A stretch of 64,000 nt of DNA from Halpernia frigidisoli. Its GTDB lineage: Bacteria; Bacteroidota; Bacteroidia; Flavobacteriales; Weeksellaceae. Below are positions 16,740 through 24,195 of this stretch, in pieces. A program made the position numbers and the translations under genes. The notes beneath the pieces are model-generated. The model was not told where the DNA came from. It did no database searches and saw nothing but the letters and a program-made list of their open reading frames with translations. The first letter of the stretch is position 1; each line of letters opens with the position of its first letter. The stretch is taken from positions 1 to 64,000 of the forward strand of contig NZ_FOQT01000002.1 in NCBI RefSeq assembly GCF_900113805.1. The letters are read 5' to 3'.

Positions 16740-16867
16740 AGATAACATATTGGCAATAGTGCGGAACAATCGCACGTTTAACTATCTTATATATTCCGAA
16801 GATTAATTTACAATACAAAAAATCTGTATTTTTAGCCGCACCATCGGAAAACCGCGGAACGTTATAA
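16740..16867 (+). repeat. attC-like site S12
   Basis: The left box AGATAAC (16740-16746) and right box GTTATAA (16861-16867). The end of cassette 12, TAGCACTGCAGATAAC, matches its own start at 15 of 16 positions, the longest match in the array. The outer part of the right arm (CATCGGAAAACCGCGGAAC) departs from the common subtype. Confidence 0.78.
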
Positions 16868-16911
16868 ATCTGCTAACCAACAGCCGTACAAAAAAGAAAA
16901 ACAGAAAACAA

Positions 16912-17637
16912 ATGAAAAATTTAATCTTTTATTTAATTTTGGTTTTCGCATTACAATCTTGTGAAAATAAAACGAAAAAATCAACAGAATTTAACTCAAA
17001 GTTAAAAAACTCAACAGAGATAAATTCCATACCAACTGATTTTCAAAGTCTGCTAAGACCAGATGAAAAATTGAAACTTGGAAAAATTTATACAGACACT
17101 TTAAAGTATGTCACTTTTGATGACAATGGAGATAATTGGTTAGTTTTTGTCAAGAAAAACAATGACACAATTGGTTTAGTATATAATAAAGAACAAACTT
17201 ATTTTAAAAGTGGAGATGAAATAAAAATCGAATGGAAGATGGATAGTATTAGAAATGCAGGCGATTCTGATTTTCTTGACTATAAAGAATTTATAATTAA
17301 AATACAAAAAACTAAAAGTAATGTTGCGGGTAGAAATTTCAACAATATTGAAAACGAATCATTCGTTATAAGTTGTGGTACTGGCTGTGCAATGACATAC
17401 AATGTAAAAAAAATAACACAAATAAATTCTAACACCGTTAAAGTTGTTTTTCAAATAGAACAATATATAGATGAAGAATTGACTGAAACTTACGATGAGA
17501 CTTATATTTTTAGAAATGACCAAAATAATACAATAGAAATGGTAACTGATAATGGTAAAAATGAAAATATCAAAGAAATGTTATTTGGAGGTGCATTGCA
17601 ATCGTTTCAAAATTTTGGAAAAAAACTAATGCAATAA
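16912..17637 (+). CDS. Lipoprotein of unknown function
   Basis: This 241-residue protein has a lipoprotein signal (ALQSC, lipidated Cys near residue 17), a Ser/Thr/Lys-rich linker and a strand-rich mature domain. A CGTGCAM motif near residue 158 contains two close Cys residues. No family was recognised. It is the only gene of cassette 13, whose ends are less well matched than those of the other cassettes. Confidence 0.68.
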   Translation: MKNLIFYLILVFALQSCENKTKKSTEFNSKLKNSTEINSIPTDFQSLLRPDEKLKLGKIYTDTLKYVTFDDNGDNWLVFVKKNNDTIGLVYNKEQTYFKSGDEIKIEWKMDSIRNAGDSDFLDYKEFIIKIQKTKSNVAGRNFNNIENESFVISCGTGCAMTYNVKKITQINSNTVKVVFQIEQYIDEELTETYDETYIFRNDQNNTIEMVTDNGKNENIKEMLFGGALQSFQNFGKKLMQ

Positions 17638-17684
17638 ATTAAAAAAGATGGTTACTGAAAATTCAAAAGAATGTAAAGCAGATC

Positions 17685-17714
17685 GCACAACAGCAGTTTG
17701 GCAAAACCTTAGAC
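17685..17714 (+). repeat. Collapsed attC-like site S13
   Basis: Only about 30 bp remain: a left box GCACAAC, then AGCAGTTTGGC, then AAAAC and a mutated right box CTTAGAC (17708-17714). The whole inner hairpin and loop of about 100 bp is missing, as if deleted between the two arms. CTTAGACGAAATTCT still matches the rc of the end of cassette 14 except at positions 1, 6 and 11, which supports the reading of this stretch as a former site. Confidence 0.65.
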
Positions 17715-17733
17715 GAAATTCTAAAAACAACAT

Positions 17734-18084
17734 ATGACACCAAAAAAGATTTTGAAAATTTCGGGAATTATTTTAGTGCTATTTGCAATTTTTAGATTGA
17801 TAAATCCGGACATAACAAAATCAATTACTATACAAGATTGTAAAAGTGAATATAAAATGTCTGTGTTTGGACGTGAATATGAAGGGTACAGATATCATAA
17901 CGCAAAAATGGAAGTTGCGAAATGCTTATGTAAAAAATATATCCAAACCAAAAACAAAAAATATGATGATGAAATTTATAAAATCATCAATGAGTTCGAA
18001 CTCAATGAATTCGTAGAAAAAAATTCAATTGAAGAAATTTGCAAAAATAATGAAGAAATTTTTTCAAATTGGTATTATGAATGA
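17734..18084 (+). CDS. Small membrane-anchored protein of unknown function
   Basis: This 116-residue protein has one N-terminal membrane segment (about residues 8-23) and a charged C-terminal domain containing CLCKKY. No family was recognised. It is the last gene of the array, followed by the broken site S14 only 9 bases after the stop. The collapsed site upstream may have fused its transcription to cassette 13. Confidence 0.65.
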   Translation: MTPKKILKISGIILVLFAIFRLINPDITKSITIQDCKSEYKMSVFGREYEGYRYHNAKMEVAKCLCKKYIQTKNKKYDDEIYKIINEFELNEFVEKNSIEEICKNNEEIFSNWYYE

Positions 18085-18093
18085 AAGAACTTC

Positions 18094-18160
18094 GCCTAAC
18101 AGAGTATTTCTATTAGCGGGTCGGAAGTTCCTATCATCAAGATTTTCGCTAACTGTTCAA
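18094..18160 (+). repeat. Degenerate attC-like site S14 (left arm only)
   Basis: GCCTAAC (18094-18100) is followed by AGAGTATTTCTATTAGCGGG and a stretch similar to the left half of S5. No matching right arm or GTTA box occurs downstream. AGAACTTCGCCTAAC pairs with the mutated start of cassette 14. This marks the right boundary of the array. Confidence 0.65.
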
Positions 18161-18447
18161 TTTTTTATTTACCAAGACTTGTTGTAAAAATTTTTCTTAA
18201 AAAGAAAATGTTTGGAAACGCTAATTAGAAGCCATTTTATACACAGAAATTTAAAATAATTTTTAGGACAAAAAATGATTTGAAGTTATTTATATTGCCG
18301 ATAATAAATTCAAACATCTTCTTAAATTTTCAACAATACAGATTGTTTAATACGAAAAAAGAACTGCACAACACATAAAAAAAGAACTTTACAACAAAGC
18401 CAATCAATTCCATCATTATTAATTTTGCATTATAAAATTTATAAAAA
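18161..18447. other. Non-coding boundary between array and chromosome
   Basis: A/T-rich sequence without an ORF or repeat that I recognise. TAATTTTG at 18420-18427 is a plausible -7 box for the SDR gene at 18448. Confidence 0.5.
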
Positions 18448-19407
18448 ATGAAAATGACCAGAACAGTATTAGTAACCGGAGGAACAGGGTTTGTTGGAAT
18501 TCATACTATTTTGCAATTACTGCAACGAGGTTATAAAGTAAAAACAACGCTACGTTCTTTAGCAAAAAAAGACCTCATTATTAATGCGTTGAAAGAAGCA
18601 GGAATTACCAGTTTCGATAACCTGTCATTTTACGAAGCGGAACTAACGGATGATAAAGGATGGGACGAAGCGGTGAAAGATTGTGATTATGTTTTGCATA
18701 TTGCTTCCCCCGTTCCTGCAAAACAGCCAAAGGACGAGAATGAAGTAATTATTCCTGCTCGTGATGGTGCTTTGAGAGTATTGAGAGCGGCAAAAAGAGC
18801 AGGCGTAAAACGTGTAGTGCTCACTTCGTCATTTGCGGCAATTGGATATAGTAGAAACTCAAAAAATCATGTTTTTACCGAAGAAGATTGGACCGATGAA
18901 AATGCGCCTATTGAACCTTATATCAAATCAAAAGTGGTTGCTGAAAAAGCAGCTTGGGATTTTATAAAAAATGAAGGCGGCGATCTAGAATTTACTGTGA
19001 TTAATCCAGTCGGAATTACCGGTCCTGTTATCGGCGGTATTTATCCTGTTGTGCAAGATCTTCTTAAGTCTATTATCGATGGTGTCGTTACAGAAACACC
19101 TTTGTTTACTTTTGCGACCGTTGATGTTAGAGATGTCGCAGATATTCATATTAAGGCAATGTTGGATCCTGATGCAGACGGACAACGTTTTTTGGCTACG
19201 ACAGCTGGTTCAGTTGCCTTTAATGATATTGCAGAACTCATCAAAAAAGAACGTCCTGAAATAAGCAGTAAAATCGCAGATTTAAAACCCGTTTCAGAAG
19301 AATTTTATGTAGCTATTTCATATAAAAAAGCAGAAGAAATACTAGATTGGCATCCTCGAAGTAAAGAAGAAACACTTTTAGCAAGTATTGATAGTATAAT
19401 TAACTAA
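18448..19407 (+). CDS. NAD(P)-dependent reductase/epimerase, extended SDR (dihydroflavonol 4-reductase-like)
   Basis: This 319-residue protein has the Rossmann motif TGGTGFVG (about residues 10-17), a Ser-rich active-site strand (VVLTSSFAAIGY) and the catalytic pair Tyr158/Lys162 in YIKSK. Length and motifs fit the extended SDR group of cinnamoyl-CoA/dihydroflavonol reductase-like proteins, which reduce aldehydes or ketones with NADPH in the cytoplasm. The AraC gene 30 bp downstream is probably in the same unit or controls it. This is the first gene past the array. Confidence 0.9.
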   Translation: MKMTRTVLVTGGTGFVGIHTILQLLQRGYKVKTTLRSLAKKDLIINALKEAGITSFDNLSFYEAELTDDKGWDEAVKDCDYVLHIASPVPAKQPKDENEVIIPARDGALRVLRAAKRAGVKRVVLTSSFAAIGYSRNSKNHVFTEEDWTDENAPIEPYIKSKVVAEKAAWDFIKNEGGDLEFTVINPVGITGPVIGGIYPVVQDLLKSIIDGVVTETPLFTFATVDVRDVADIHIKAMLDPDADGQRFLATTAGSVAFNDIAELIKKERPEISSKIADLKPVSEEFYVAISYKKAEEILDWHPRSKEETLLASIDSIIN

Positions 19408-19437
19408 ATTTGATTTGTAAATAATCTTCCAAAAAAA

Positions 19438-20244
19438 ATGCAAACCACCGCTATCCAATCTTGCCATTTAGGTCCGGAAATTTCGCCCGAACAGTTTATA
19501 CCTGAGCATTTTTTCCTATATATTTTGCAAGGTTCGATGAAGGCTTTTGATGGGAAAAATAATTATTCGATGAAGCCGGGCGATTATTGTATTGCCCGGA
19601 AAAATCATTTAATGCGCTACACAAAACTTAAAGATGAAAATAATTCCTTTCAAAAAATAGTCATCACTTTAGACGAAATTTTTTTAAAAAACTATCTGGA
19701 AAAACATCCAATATCGGTTGGCGTTTTTGATAATGAAAATTCATTTTTATTTGTAGAGGAAAATGTATTGATAAAAAGTTTTATACAATCATTAAAACCT
19801 TACTACAGCGGAAATGAGCAAATTGACCAAACTTTTGCAGATGTAAAGCGGGAAGAATTATTGCTGATTTTACTAAAAAACAATCCTATACTTGCAGATG
19901 CATTTTTCAATTTTGGAATACCTGAAAAAATAAATTTAGAAGAATTTATGAATCTTAATTTCAGGTTTAATATTAGTTTGGAACGTTTTGTATTTCTTAC
20001 GGGTAGAAGTTTATCTTCATTTAAAAGAGATTTTCAGAAAATATTTGGAACAAACCCGGGAATTTGGCTCAAAAAGAAACGTCTTGATGAAGCCTATTTT
20101 CAAATCAGCAACCAACACGAAAAACCAGGCAATATTTATCTTGAAGTAGGCTTTGAAGATTTTTCCCATTTTTCATTCGCTTTTAAAAAAGAATTTGGTT
20201 TAGCACCAACACAATTAGCTGCTAATAATTTGGGCAACAGGTAA
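19438..20244 (+). CDS. AraC family transcriptional regulator
   Basis: This 268-residue protein has an N-terminal cupin-like region (LYILQGSMKAFDG, MKPGDYCIARKN) and a C-terminal AraC helix-turn-helix (GRSLSSFKRDFQKIFG, then DFSHFSFAFKKEFGLAP). This type, which resembles exsA-like regulators, is common in Bacteroidota. It follows the SDR gene closely, so the pair may form a regulator/target unit. It is similar in plan to the regulator at 31757. Confidence 0.9.
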   Translation: MQTTAIQSCHLGPEISPEQFIPEHFFLYILQGSMKAFDGKNNYSMKPGDYCIARKNHLMRYTKLKDENNSFQKIVITLDEIFLKNYLEKHPISVGVFDNENSFLFVEENVLIKSFIQSLKPYYSGNEQIDQTFADVKREELLLILLKNNPILADAFFNFGIPEKINLEEFMNLNFRFNISLERFVFLTGRSLSSFKRDFQKIFGTNPGIWLKKKRLDEAYFQISNQHEKPGNIYLEVGFEDFSHFSFAFKKEFGLAPTQLAANNLGNR

Positions 20245-20347
20245 CCGCGGTTTTCGTAATTGTTGCTTTTTCTTAAATTTGAACGAGGTTTTTATAGCTG
20301 GAAAATTTGATTTAAAAATAAATCTTTAACGACTTAAATCTCTAAAT

Positions 20348-20965
20348 ATGAATTATGCACAATTAGCTTTTACAGATGCTGTTAAAAACTTGCAGGAAAA
20401 GCAGGGAAGCAGAAATGGTTATGACAGGATGGAAAAAATGTCGGTTGTTGACGGACTTACAGATAATGAAATTAGTTTTATTCAAGACCGTGACAGTTTT
20501 TATATGGCAAGTTTCGGCGAAAATGAATTTCCATACATTCAACATCGCGGCGGACCGAAAGGTTTTGTAAAGGTGATTGATGATAAAACTATTGGCTTCG
20601 TAGATTTTGCGGGAAATAAGCAATATATATCTGCAGGAAATATAGTCACAAATAATAATGTGGCGATTATTATGGTGTCCTATCCGCATCGTGCAAGATT
20701 AAAACTTTACGCCAAAGCAAAAATTGTAGATCTTGAAAATGATCAAAAATTATATGAACTTCTAAAACCTGAAGACTATCAATTTCGTCCTGAAAGAATG
20801 ATGGTATTCGAAATTCAGGCCTACGACTGGAATTGTCCGCAATATATTACACTACGTTTTACCAGCGAAGAGATTGAGGAAATCTTGAAACCACAGAAAG
20901 AATATATCCTAACTCTCGAAAATAAGGTGAAGATGTTGGAAGAAAAATTGAAAGATCAAAAATAA
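20348..20965 (+). CDS. Pyridoxamine 5'-phosphate oxidase-like flavin-binding protein
   Basis: This 205-residue protein shows the split-barrel PNPOx pattern: DRDSFYMASFGENEFPYIQHRGGP early on, a GFVDFAGNKQYISAGN central segment and an ENDQKLYELL helix. It resembles the PNPOx-like family that binds FMN rather than true PdxH. The C-terminus is a short coiled helix. It is probably a flavin-dependent reductase of unknown substrate and lies between two AraC genes. Confidence 0.83.
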   Translation: MNYAQLAFTDAVKNLQEKQGSRNGYDRMEKMSVVDGLTDNEISFIQDRDSFYMASFGENEFPYIQHRGGPKGFVKVIDDKTIGFVDFAGNKQYISAGNIVTNNNVAIIMVSYPHRARLKLYAKAKIVDLENDQKLYELLKPEDYQFRPERMMVFEIQAYDWNCPQYITLRFTSEEIEEILKPQKEYILTLENKVKMLEEKLKDQK

Positions 20966-21066
20966 ACAAAGATTAGTTTTATTTAAATTTATTTACCAAT
21001 AGAAAATTTAGTAAGCAATTTAACTGAACTTTTAATTACTTTTAAAAATCAACAAAGTACCTCTAT

Positions 21067-21927
21067 ATGAAAAATATGATCTCAAAATCTGGTGAGTATT
21101 TAATTGGAATAGAAGAAAATGTTGATCTTAATTTGACGATTCGCGTTCAGTTTTATGAGTATGCATTTATTCTTATCCATAATGGTGAAGGAATTTACCA
21201 CGCAGATTTTTCCTCATTTCTTTTTACGGGACCAAAATTATTGTTTGCAACGCCTATGCAAACTATTTTTTTTACTTCTGAGAAAGAAATAAAATATACT
21301 CTGTTACGCTTCCATTCAGACTTTTATTGTATTGAAGCGCATCGGGATGAGGTGGCTTGCAACGGACTTTTATTTAATAATATTTATGCTGAGCCTTCAG
21401 TTGACCTTTCGAAAAAGCAATTACAAGAATTTTCACAACTGATCAACCAAATTAAGTTTGAGTTTAAAGATGTTGCTTCTTCAGAGATTGTTTTAAAAGC
21501 TTACCTGCAGGTATTTTTAGCGAAATGCAGCAGTATCAAGTTAAAAACTTTAGAAATTTTGAATGTCAATACTTTGAAAGATGATAAAATGGAACAGTTC
21601 AGGTTGCTGTTAGATAAAAATTTCTTAACGCTGCACAAACCCAATGATTACGCTGAACTTTTATTAATTACCTCAAATACACTCAGCAAAAAATCAATAA
21701 AATACTTCGGTAAAACACCTTCTCAGTTAATTCAGGATCGATTGGTTTTAGAGGCTAAAAAATTATTGCACCTTACCACTTTCAGTATCAAGGAAATTGC
21801 TTTTCGCCTGCAATTTAATGACGAATATTATTTTAGTCGGTTTTTTAAGAAATGTACCAAATTATCACCACAAACTTTTAGAAAAAAAGGCGGTATTTCT
21901 GAAATAGCATATTTGTCCAAGGAATAG
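21067..21927 (+). CDS. AraC family transcriptional regulator
   Basis: This 286-residue protein has a divergent N-terminal sensor half and a C-terminal AraC domain (SNTLSKKSIKYFGKTP, IKEIAFRLQFNDEYYFSRFFKK, LSPQTFRKKG). It lies 70 bp upstream of the RclC-like gene, which has a separate -7 box, so control of that gene by this regulator is likely. The effector is unknown. Confidence 0.9.
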   Translation: MKNMISKSGEYLIGIEENVDLNLTIRVQFYEYAFILIHNGEGIYHADFSSFLFTGPKLLFATPMQTIFFTSEKEIKYTLLRFHSDFYCIEAHRDEVACNGLLFNNIYAEPSVDLSKKQLQEFSQLINQIKFEFKDVASSEIVLKAYLQVFLAKCSSIKLKTLEILNVNTLKDDKMEQFRLLLDKNFLTLHKPNDYAELLLITSNTLSKKSIKYFGKTPSQLIQDRLVLEAKKLLHLTTFSIKEIAFRLQFNDEYYFSRFFKKCTKLSPQTFRKKGGISEIAYLSKE

Positions 21928-21963
21928 TCGTTTTCGTCCATTTTTTCAACGTCATATTCAGCC

Positions 21964-21971
21964 TAATTTTG
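21964..21971 (+). promoter_or_regulatory. -7 box upstream of the RclC-like gene
   Basis: TAATTTTG matches TAnnTTTG and lies 26 bp before the ATG at 21998. No exact TTG was found at 17-19 bases upstream, as would suit an activator-dependent promoter. Confidence 0.5.
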
Positions 21972-21997
21972 CTTCATAATAATTAAAATAAACTATT

Positions 21998-22552
21998 ATG
22001 AAAAGCACCTTATATTTTTTAGCAAATTCTCAAAAACAATTTATCAACTTACTTAGAATATCCATTTTCATTGTTATGACATGGATTGGTAGGTTAAAAG
22101 CCTTTCAATACGAAGCAGAAGGCATTGTTCCCTTTGTCGCGAACAGTCCGGTTATGAGTTTTTTTTATAACCATCCGGTAGAATATAAAACCCATAAAAA
22201 CAAAGAAGGTGAAGTAAATCTCACAAATATTCAATGGAATAAAGATAACGGGACTTACACTTTCGCTTTGGTTCTTGGATTTTCTATTATTTTGATTGGA
22301 TTCCTAACGTTTTTAGGAATTTGGTTTGCAAAAATAGGTCTATTTGGTGCTTTGCTCACTTTTGGAATGTCGCTGGTTACACTTTCTTTTTTAATTACCA
22401 CCCCGGAAGCTTATGTTCCCAATTTGGGCGGTGCAGATTACGGTTTTCCCTTTCTATCAGGCGCGGGTAGATTGGTTATAAAAGATATTATCATGATGAC
22501 TGCTGGATTAGTAATTGCATCCGATTCAGCCCGGAAAATTGAAATTAAATGA
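21998..22552 (+). CDS. YkgB/RclC-like (DUF417) membrane protein
   Basis: This 184-residue protein has about four membrane segments (residues 20-37, 85-105, 110-130 and 155-172) and the family features MTWIGRLKAFQYEAEGIVPFVANSPVMSF... and PEAYVPNLGG. In E. coli the relative RclC belongs to the reactive chlorine response and is controlled by an AraC protein, RclR; here too an AraC gene lies just upstream. A similar oxidant-response role is inferred only. Confidence 0.88.
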   Translation: MKSTLYFLANSQKQFINLLRISIFIVMTWIGRLKAFQYEAEGIVPFVANSPVMSFFYNHPVEYKTHKNKEGEVNLTNIQWNKDNGTYTFALVLGFSIILIGFLTFLGIWFAKIGLFGALLTFGMSLVTLSFLITTPEAYVPNLGGADYGFPFLSGAGRLVIKDIIMMTAGLVIASDSARKIEIK

Positions 22553-22644
22553 AAATAACTAACTCTGAATACCTTACAATCTATGCGTTGCAAAAGAAAA
22601 CGCAATTTAATTATGAAATATTTAAATTAAAATACAAACAATAA
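22549..22644 (+). CDS. Possible 31-residue ORF overlapping the rclC-like stop
   Basis: An ATGA overlap with the RclC-like stop opens a 31-codon frame (MKITNSEYLTIYALQ...). The arrangement suggests translational coupling, but there is no independent support and it may be chance in A/T-rich DNA. Confidence 0.2.
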   Translation: MKITNSEYLTIYALQKKTQFNYEIFKLKYKQ

Positions 22645-22656
22645 AAAATAAAAATC

Positions 22657-23478
22657 ATGAATTCAAAAACATATACAGAGGACGGTTTAAAATCAATTTC
22701 CCTCTACAACATTGCTTTTACAGTAGAAAATATAGATGCGTCAATTAAATGGTACAAGGATGTATTGGGTTTCGAACTTAAAAATAAATCTAAATTCAGC
22801 TTACCTTCAGGCTCGGCGGATATCGCTATTCTTAAATTGGGAGATTTAAATCTAGAGTTACTTCAAGTTCCAAATAGCAAAAAAATTCCGGAAATGTTTG
22901 CTGATGTGCCAATGCACCTAATTCCGATAGGAAATAAAGTAATTGTATTTCAGGTAACTGATCTCAATTTAACAACCCAGCAATTGGAAGAAAAAGAGGT
23001 GAAATTTGTGTGGAAGGAGCAATATATAGCAGGTGACAAAATGCTGTGTACCATGATTGAAGACATTGATGGCAATAAAATTAACATATTTCAAACGAAT
23101 ACTATTTTTGAAGATGAAAAAATCGAAAATAATTTAAGTGCAGAAAATATGGCCAAAAAACATTTACAATTATGGAACGAAAAAAATATGGAACTTCGAA
23201 GAAATGCTATCGATTTAATATATTCAGATTATATCAAATTTTTAGATCCTCAGATCAACTTTGAGGGAAAAGAAAAATTAAATGATTTTATTACAGATCT
23301 TCAATCAAAACATCCAGATCATGCTTTTAGTTTGGTTGGTGAAGTTTTAAATCATCATCATACTATAAAATTTAACTGGGAATTCAAGTCGGAAAAAGAT
23401 AATTCAAAAATAATGGGTTCAGATATTCTATATCTAAAAAATGGATTAGTTGATAAGATATCCGTATTTATCGAGTAA
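22657..23478 (+). CDS. Fusion of VOC (glyoxalase/bleomycin resistance) and SnoaL-like domains
   Basis: This 273-residue protein has an N-terminal VOC domain (about residues 12-145: IAFTVENIDASIKWYKDVLGF, LNLELLQVP, ending DIDGNKINIFQ) joined to a SnoaL/NTF2-like domain (about 160-273: HLQLWNEKNMELRRNAIDLIYSDY). VOC domains handle small thiol adducts or bind drugs; SnoaL domains are small-molecule isomerases or binders. The fused protein is probably a cytoplasmic detoxification enzyme. It lies downstream of the RclC-like gene with about 100 bp between. Confidence 0.87.
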   Translation: MNSKTYTEDGLKSISLYNIAFTVENIDASIKWYKDVLGFELKNKSKFSLPSGSADIAILKLGDLNLELLQVPNSKKIPEMFADVPMHLIPIGNKVIVFQVTDLNLTTQQLEEKEVKFVWKEQYIAGDKMLCTMIEDIDGNKINIFQTNTIFEDEKIENNLSAENMAKKHLQLWNEKNMELRRNAIDLIYSDYIKFLDPQINFEGKEKLNDFITDLQSKHPDHAFSLVGEVLNHHHTIKFNWEFKSEKDNSKIMGSDILYLKNGLVDKISVFIE

Positions 23479-23529
23479 AATATAATTCAAAATTTGAATT
23501 ATTTAAGTGAATAAAATAATTATTTTAAA

Positions 23530-24009
23530 ATGTTTGAAATCAAAAAATTTGAAGTCAAAGATCAAAATCAAGTACGGGAATTTGTTTTAAACATACAAAA
23601 CAATGAATTCAATCTGGGTTTTGAAGCAGCAGAACAACCTGACTTAATTGATATAGAAAAGTTTTACAAAAGTGGAGGTTTTTGGACTGCAAAAATAAAT
23701 AATACCATCGTCGGAACGATAGGTCTTCAAATTACTAACGAGAAAAATGGAATATTAAGAAAAATGTTTGTTCAAAATGAACTTAGAGGAAAAGAATTTC
23801 ATTTAGCGCAAAAATTATTTAATACCTTAATTAAATTTGCAAAAAACAAAGAAATTAATACCTTATGGCTTGATACACCAAAAATTGCAACTGCATCTCA
23901 CAAATTTTACATACGAAATGGATTTGAACAATCTTTTAATGAAAATTTACCAATGGATTATGTTTTCCCCGATCGGAATTCAATGATATACAAACTGTGC
24001 GTAAAATAA
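23530..24009 (+). CDS. GNAT family N-acetyltransferase
   Basis: This 159-residue protein has the GNAT core: NTIVGTIGLQI for strands 3-4, the acetyl-CoA segment LRKMFVQNELRGKEFHLAQKLF (R-G-K in the pyrophosphate loop) and a C-terminal ASHKFYIRNGFEQ. The substrate is unknown. Confidence 0.88.
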   Translation: MFEIKKFEVKDQNQVREFVLNIQNNEFNLGFEAAEQPDLIDIEKFYKSGGFWTAKINNTIVGTIGLQITNEKNGILRKMFVQNELRGKEFHLAQKLFNTLIKFAKNKEINTLWLDTPKIATASHKFYIRNGFEQSFNENLPMDYVFPDRNSMIYKLCVK

Positions 24010-24195
24010 GATGTAAGATGGATATAAAAAGGAGGTTTTTTTGCTAACATAATCTTGCTAAAAATCTAATTTATTACAAGACAATTATTACAAAAATTTA
24101 CCAGAAGATTTTTCTCAACAAAAATAAAAATTATCATAGAAAAAATTAGATTTCAAAAACTGAAATCGAAATTGATTTAAGCTAATTCTCTACAT

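Larger units (their letters stand above)
1..18150 (+). mobile_element. Integron-like gene cassette array (attC cluster), open at the left edge
   Basis: Fourteen consecutive units, all with genes on the plus strand, are separated by related palindromic sites of about 125-135 bp with TAAC/CAAC at the left end and GTTA/GTTG at the right end. Unit boundaries (the G of GTT) fall at 93, 5687, 6290, 7476, 9327, 10177, 12147, 12728, 13469, 14168, 14838, 15760, 16861 and about 17708. The start of each unit is complementary to its own end, as expected of cassettes that circularise through an attC site. No tyrosine recombinase lies in the window. Family knowledge places the integrase at the 5' side of cassettes, so it would be left of position 1; alternatively the array has no integrase (CALIN). 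Identification as an integron is inference from architecture. Confidence 0.8.

Noticed and set aside
16643-16740. 14-codon ORF after the GLPGLI gene
   Set aside because: It is too short and A/T-rich, with no conserved feature.
17640-17733. An independent small gene starting at ATG 17648
   Set aside because: The frame is short and overlaps the collapsed site S13. No supporting features were found.
1-18150. Reading the repeated palindromes as CRISPR, transposon ends or simple terminators
   Set aside because: They are long hairpins separated by whole genes of different length, without target duplications or transposase. The outer boxes match the adjoining cassette rather than a fixed element.
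18161-18447. tRNA gene or attachment site at the right end of the array
   Set aside because: No cloverleaf, CCA end or repeated border sequence could be seen.
23479-23505. Palindrome AATTCAAAATTTGAATT after the VOC-SnoaL gene as a terminator
   Set aside because: It is a pure A/T stem without a T tail, too weak to support.
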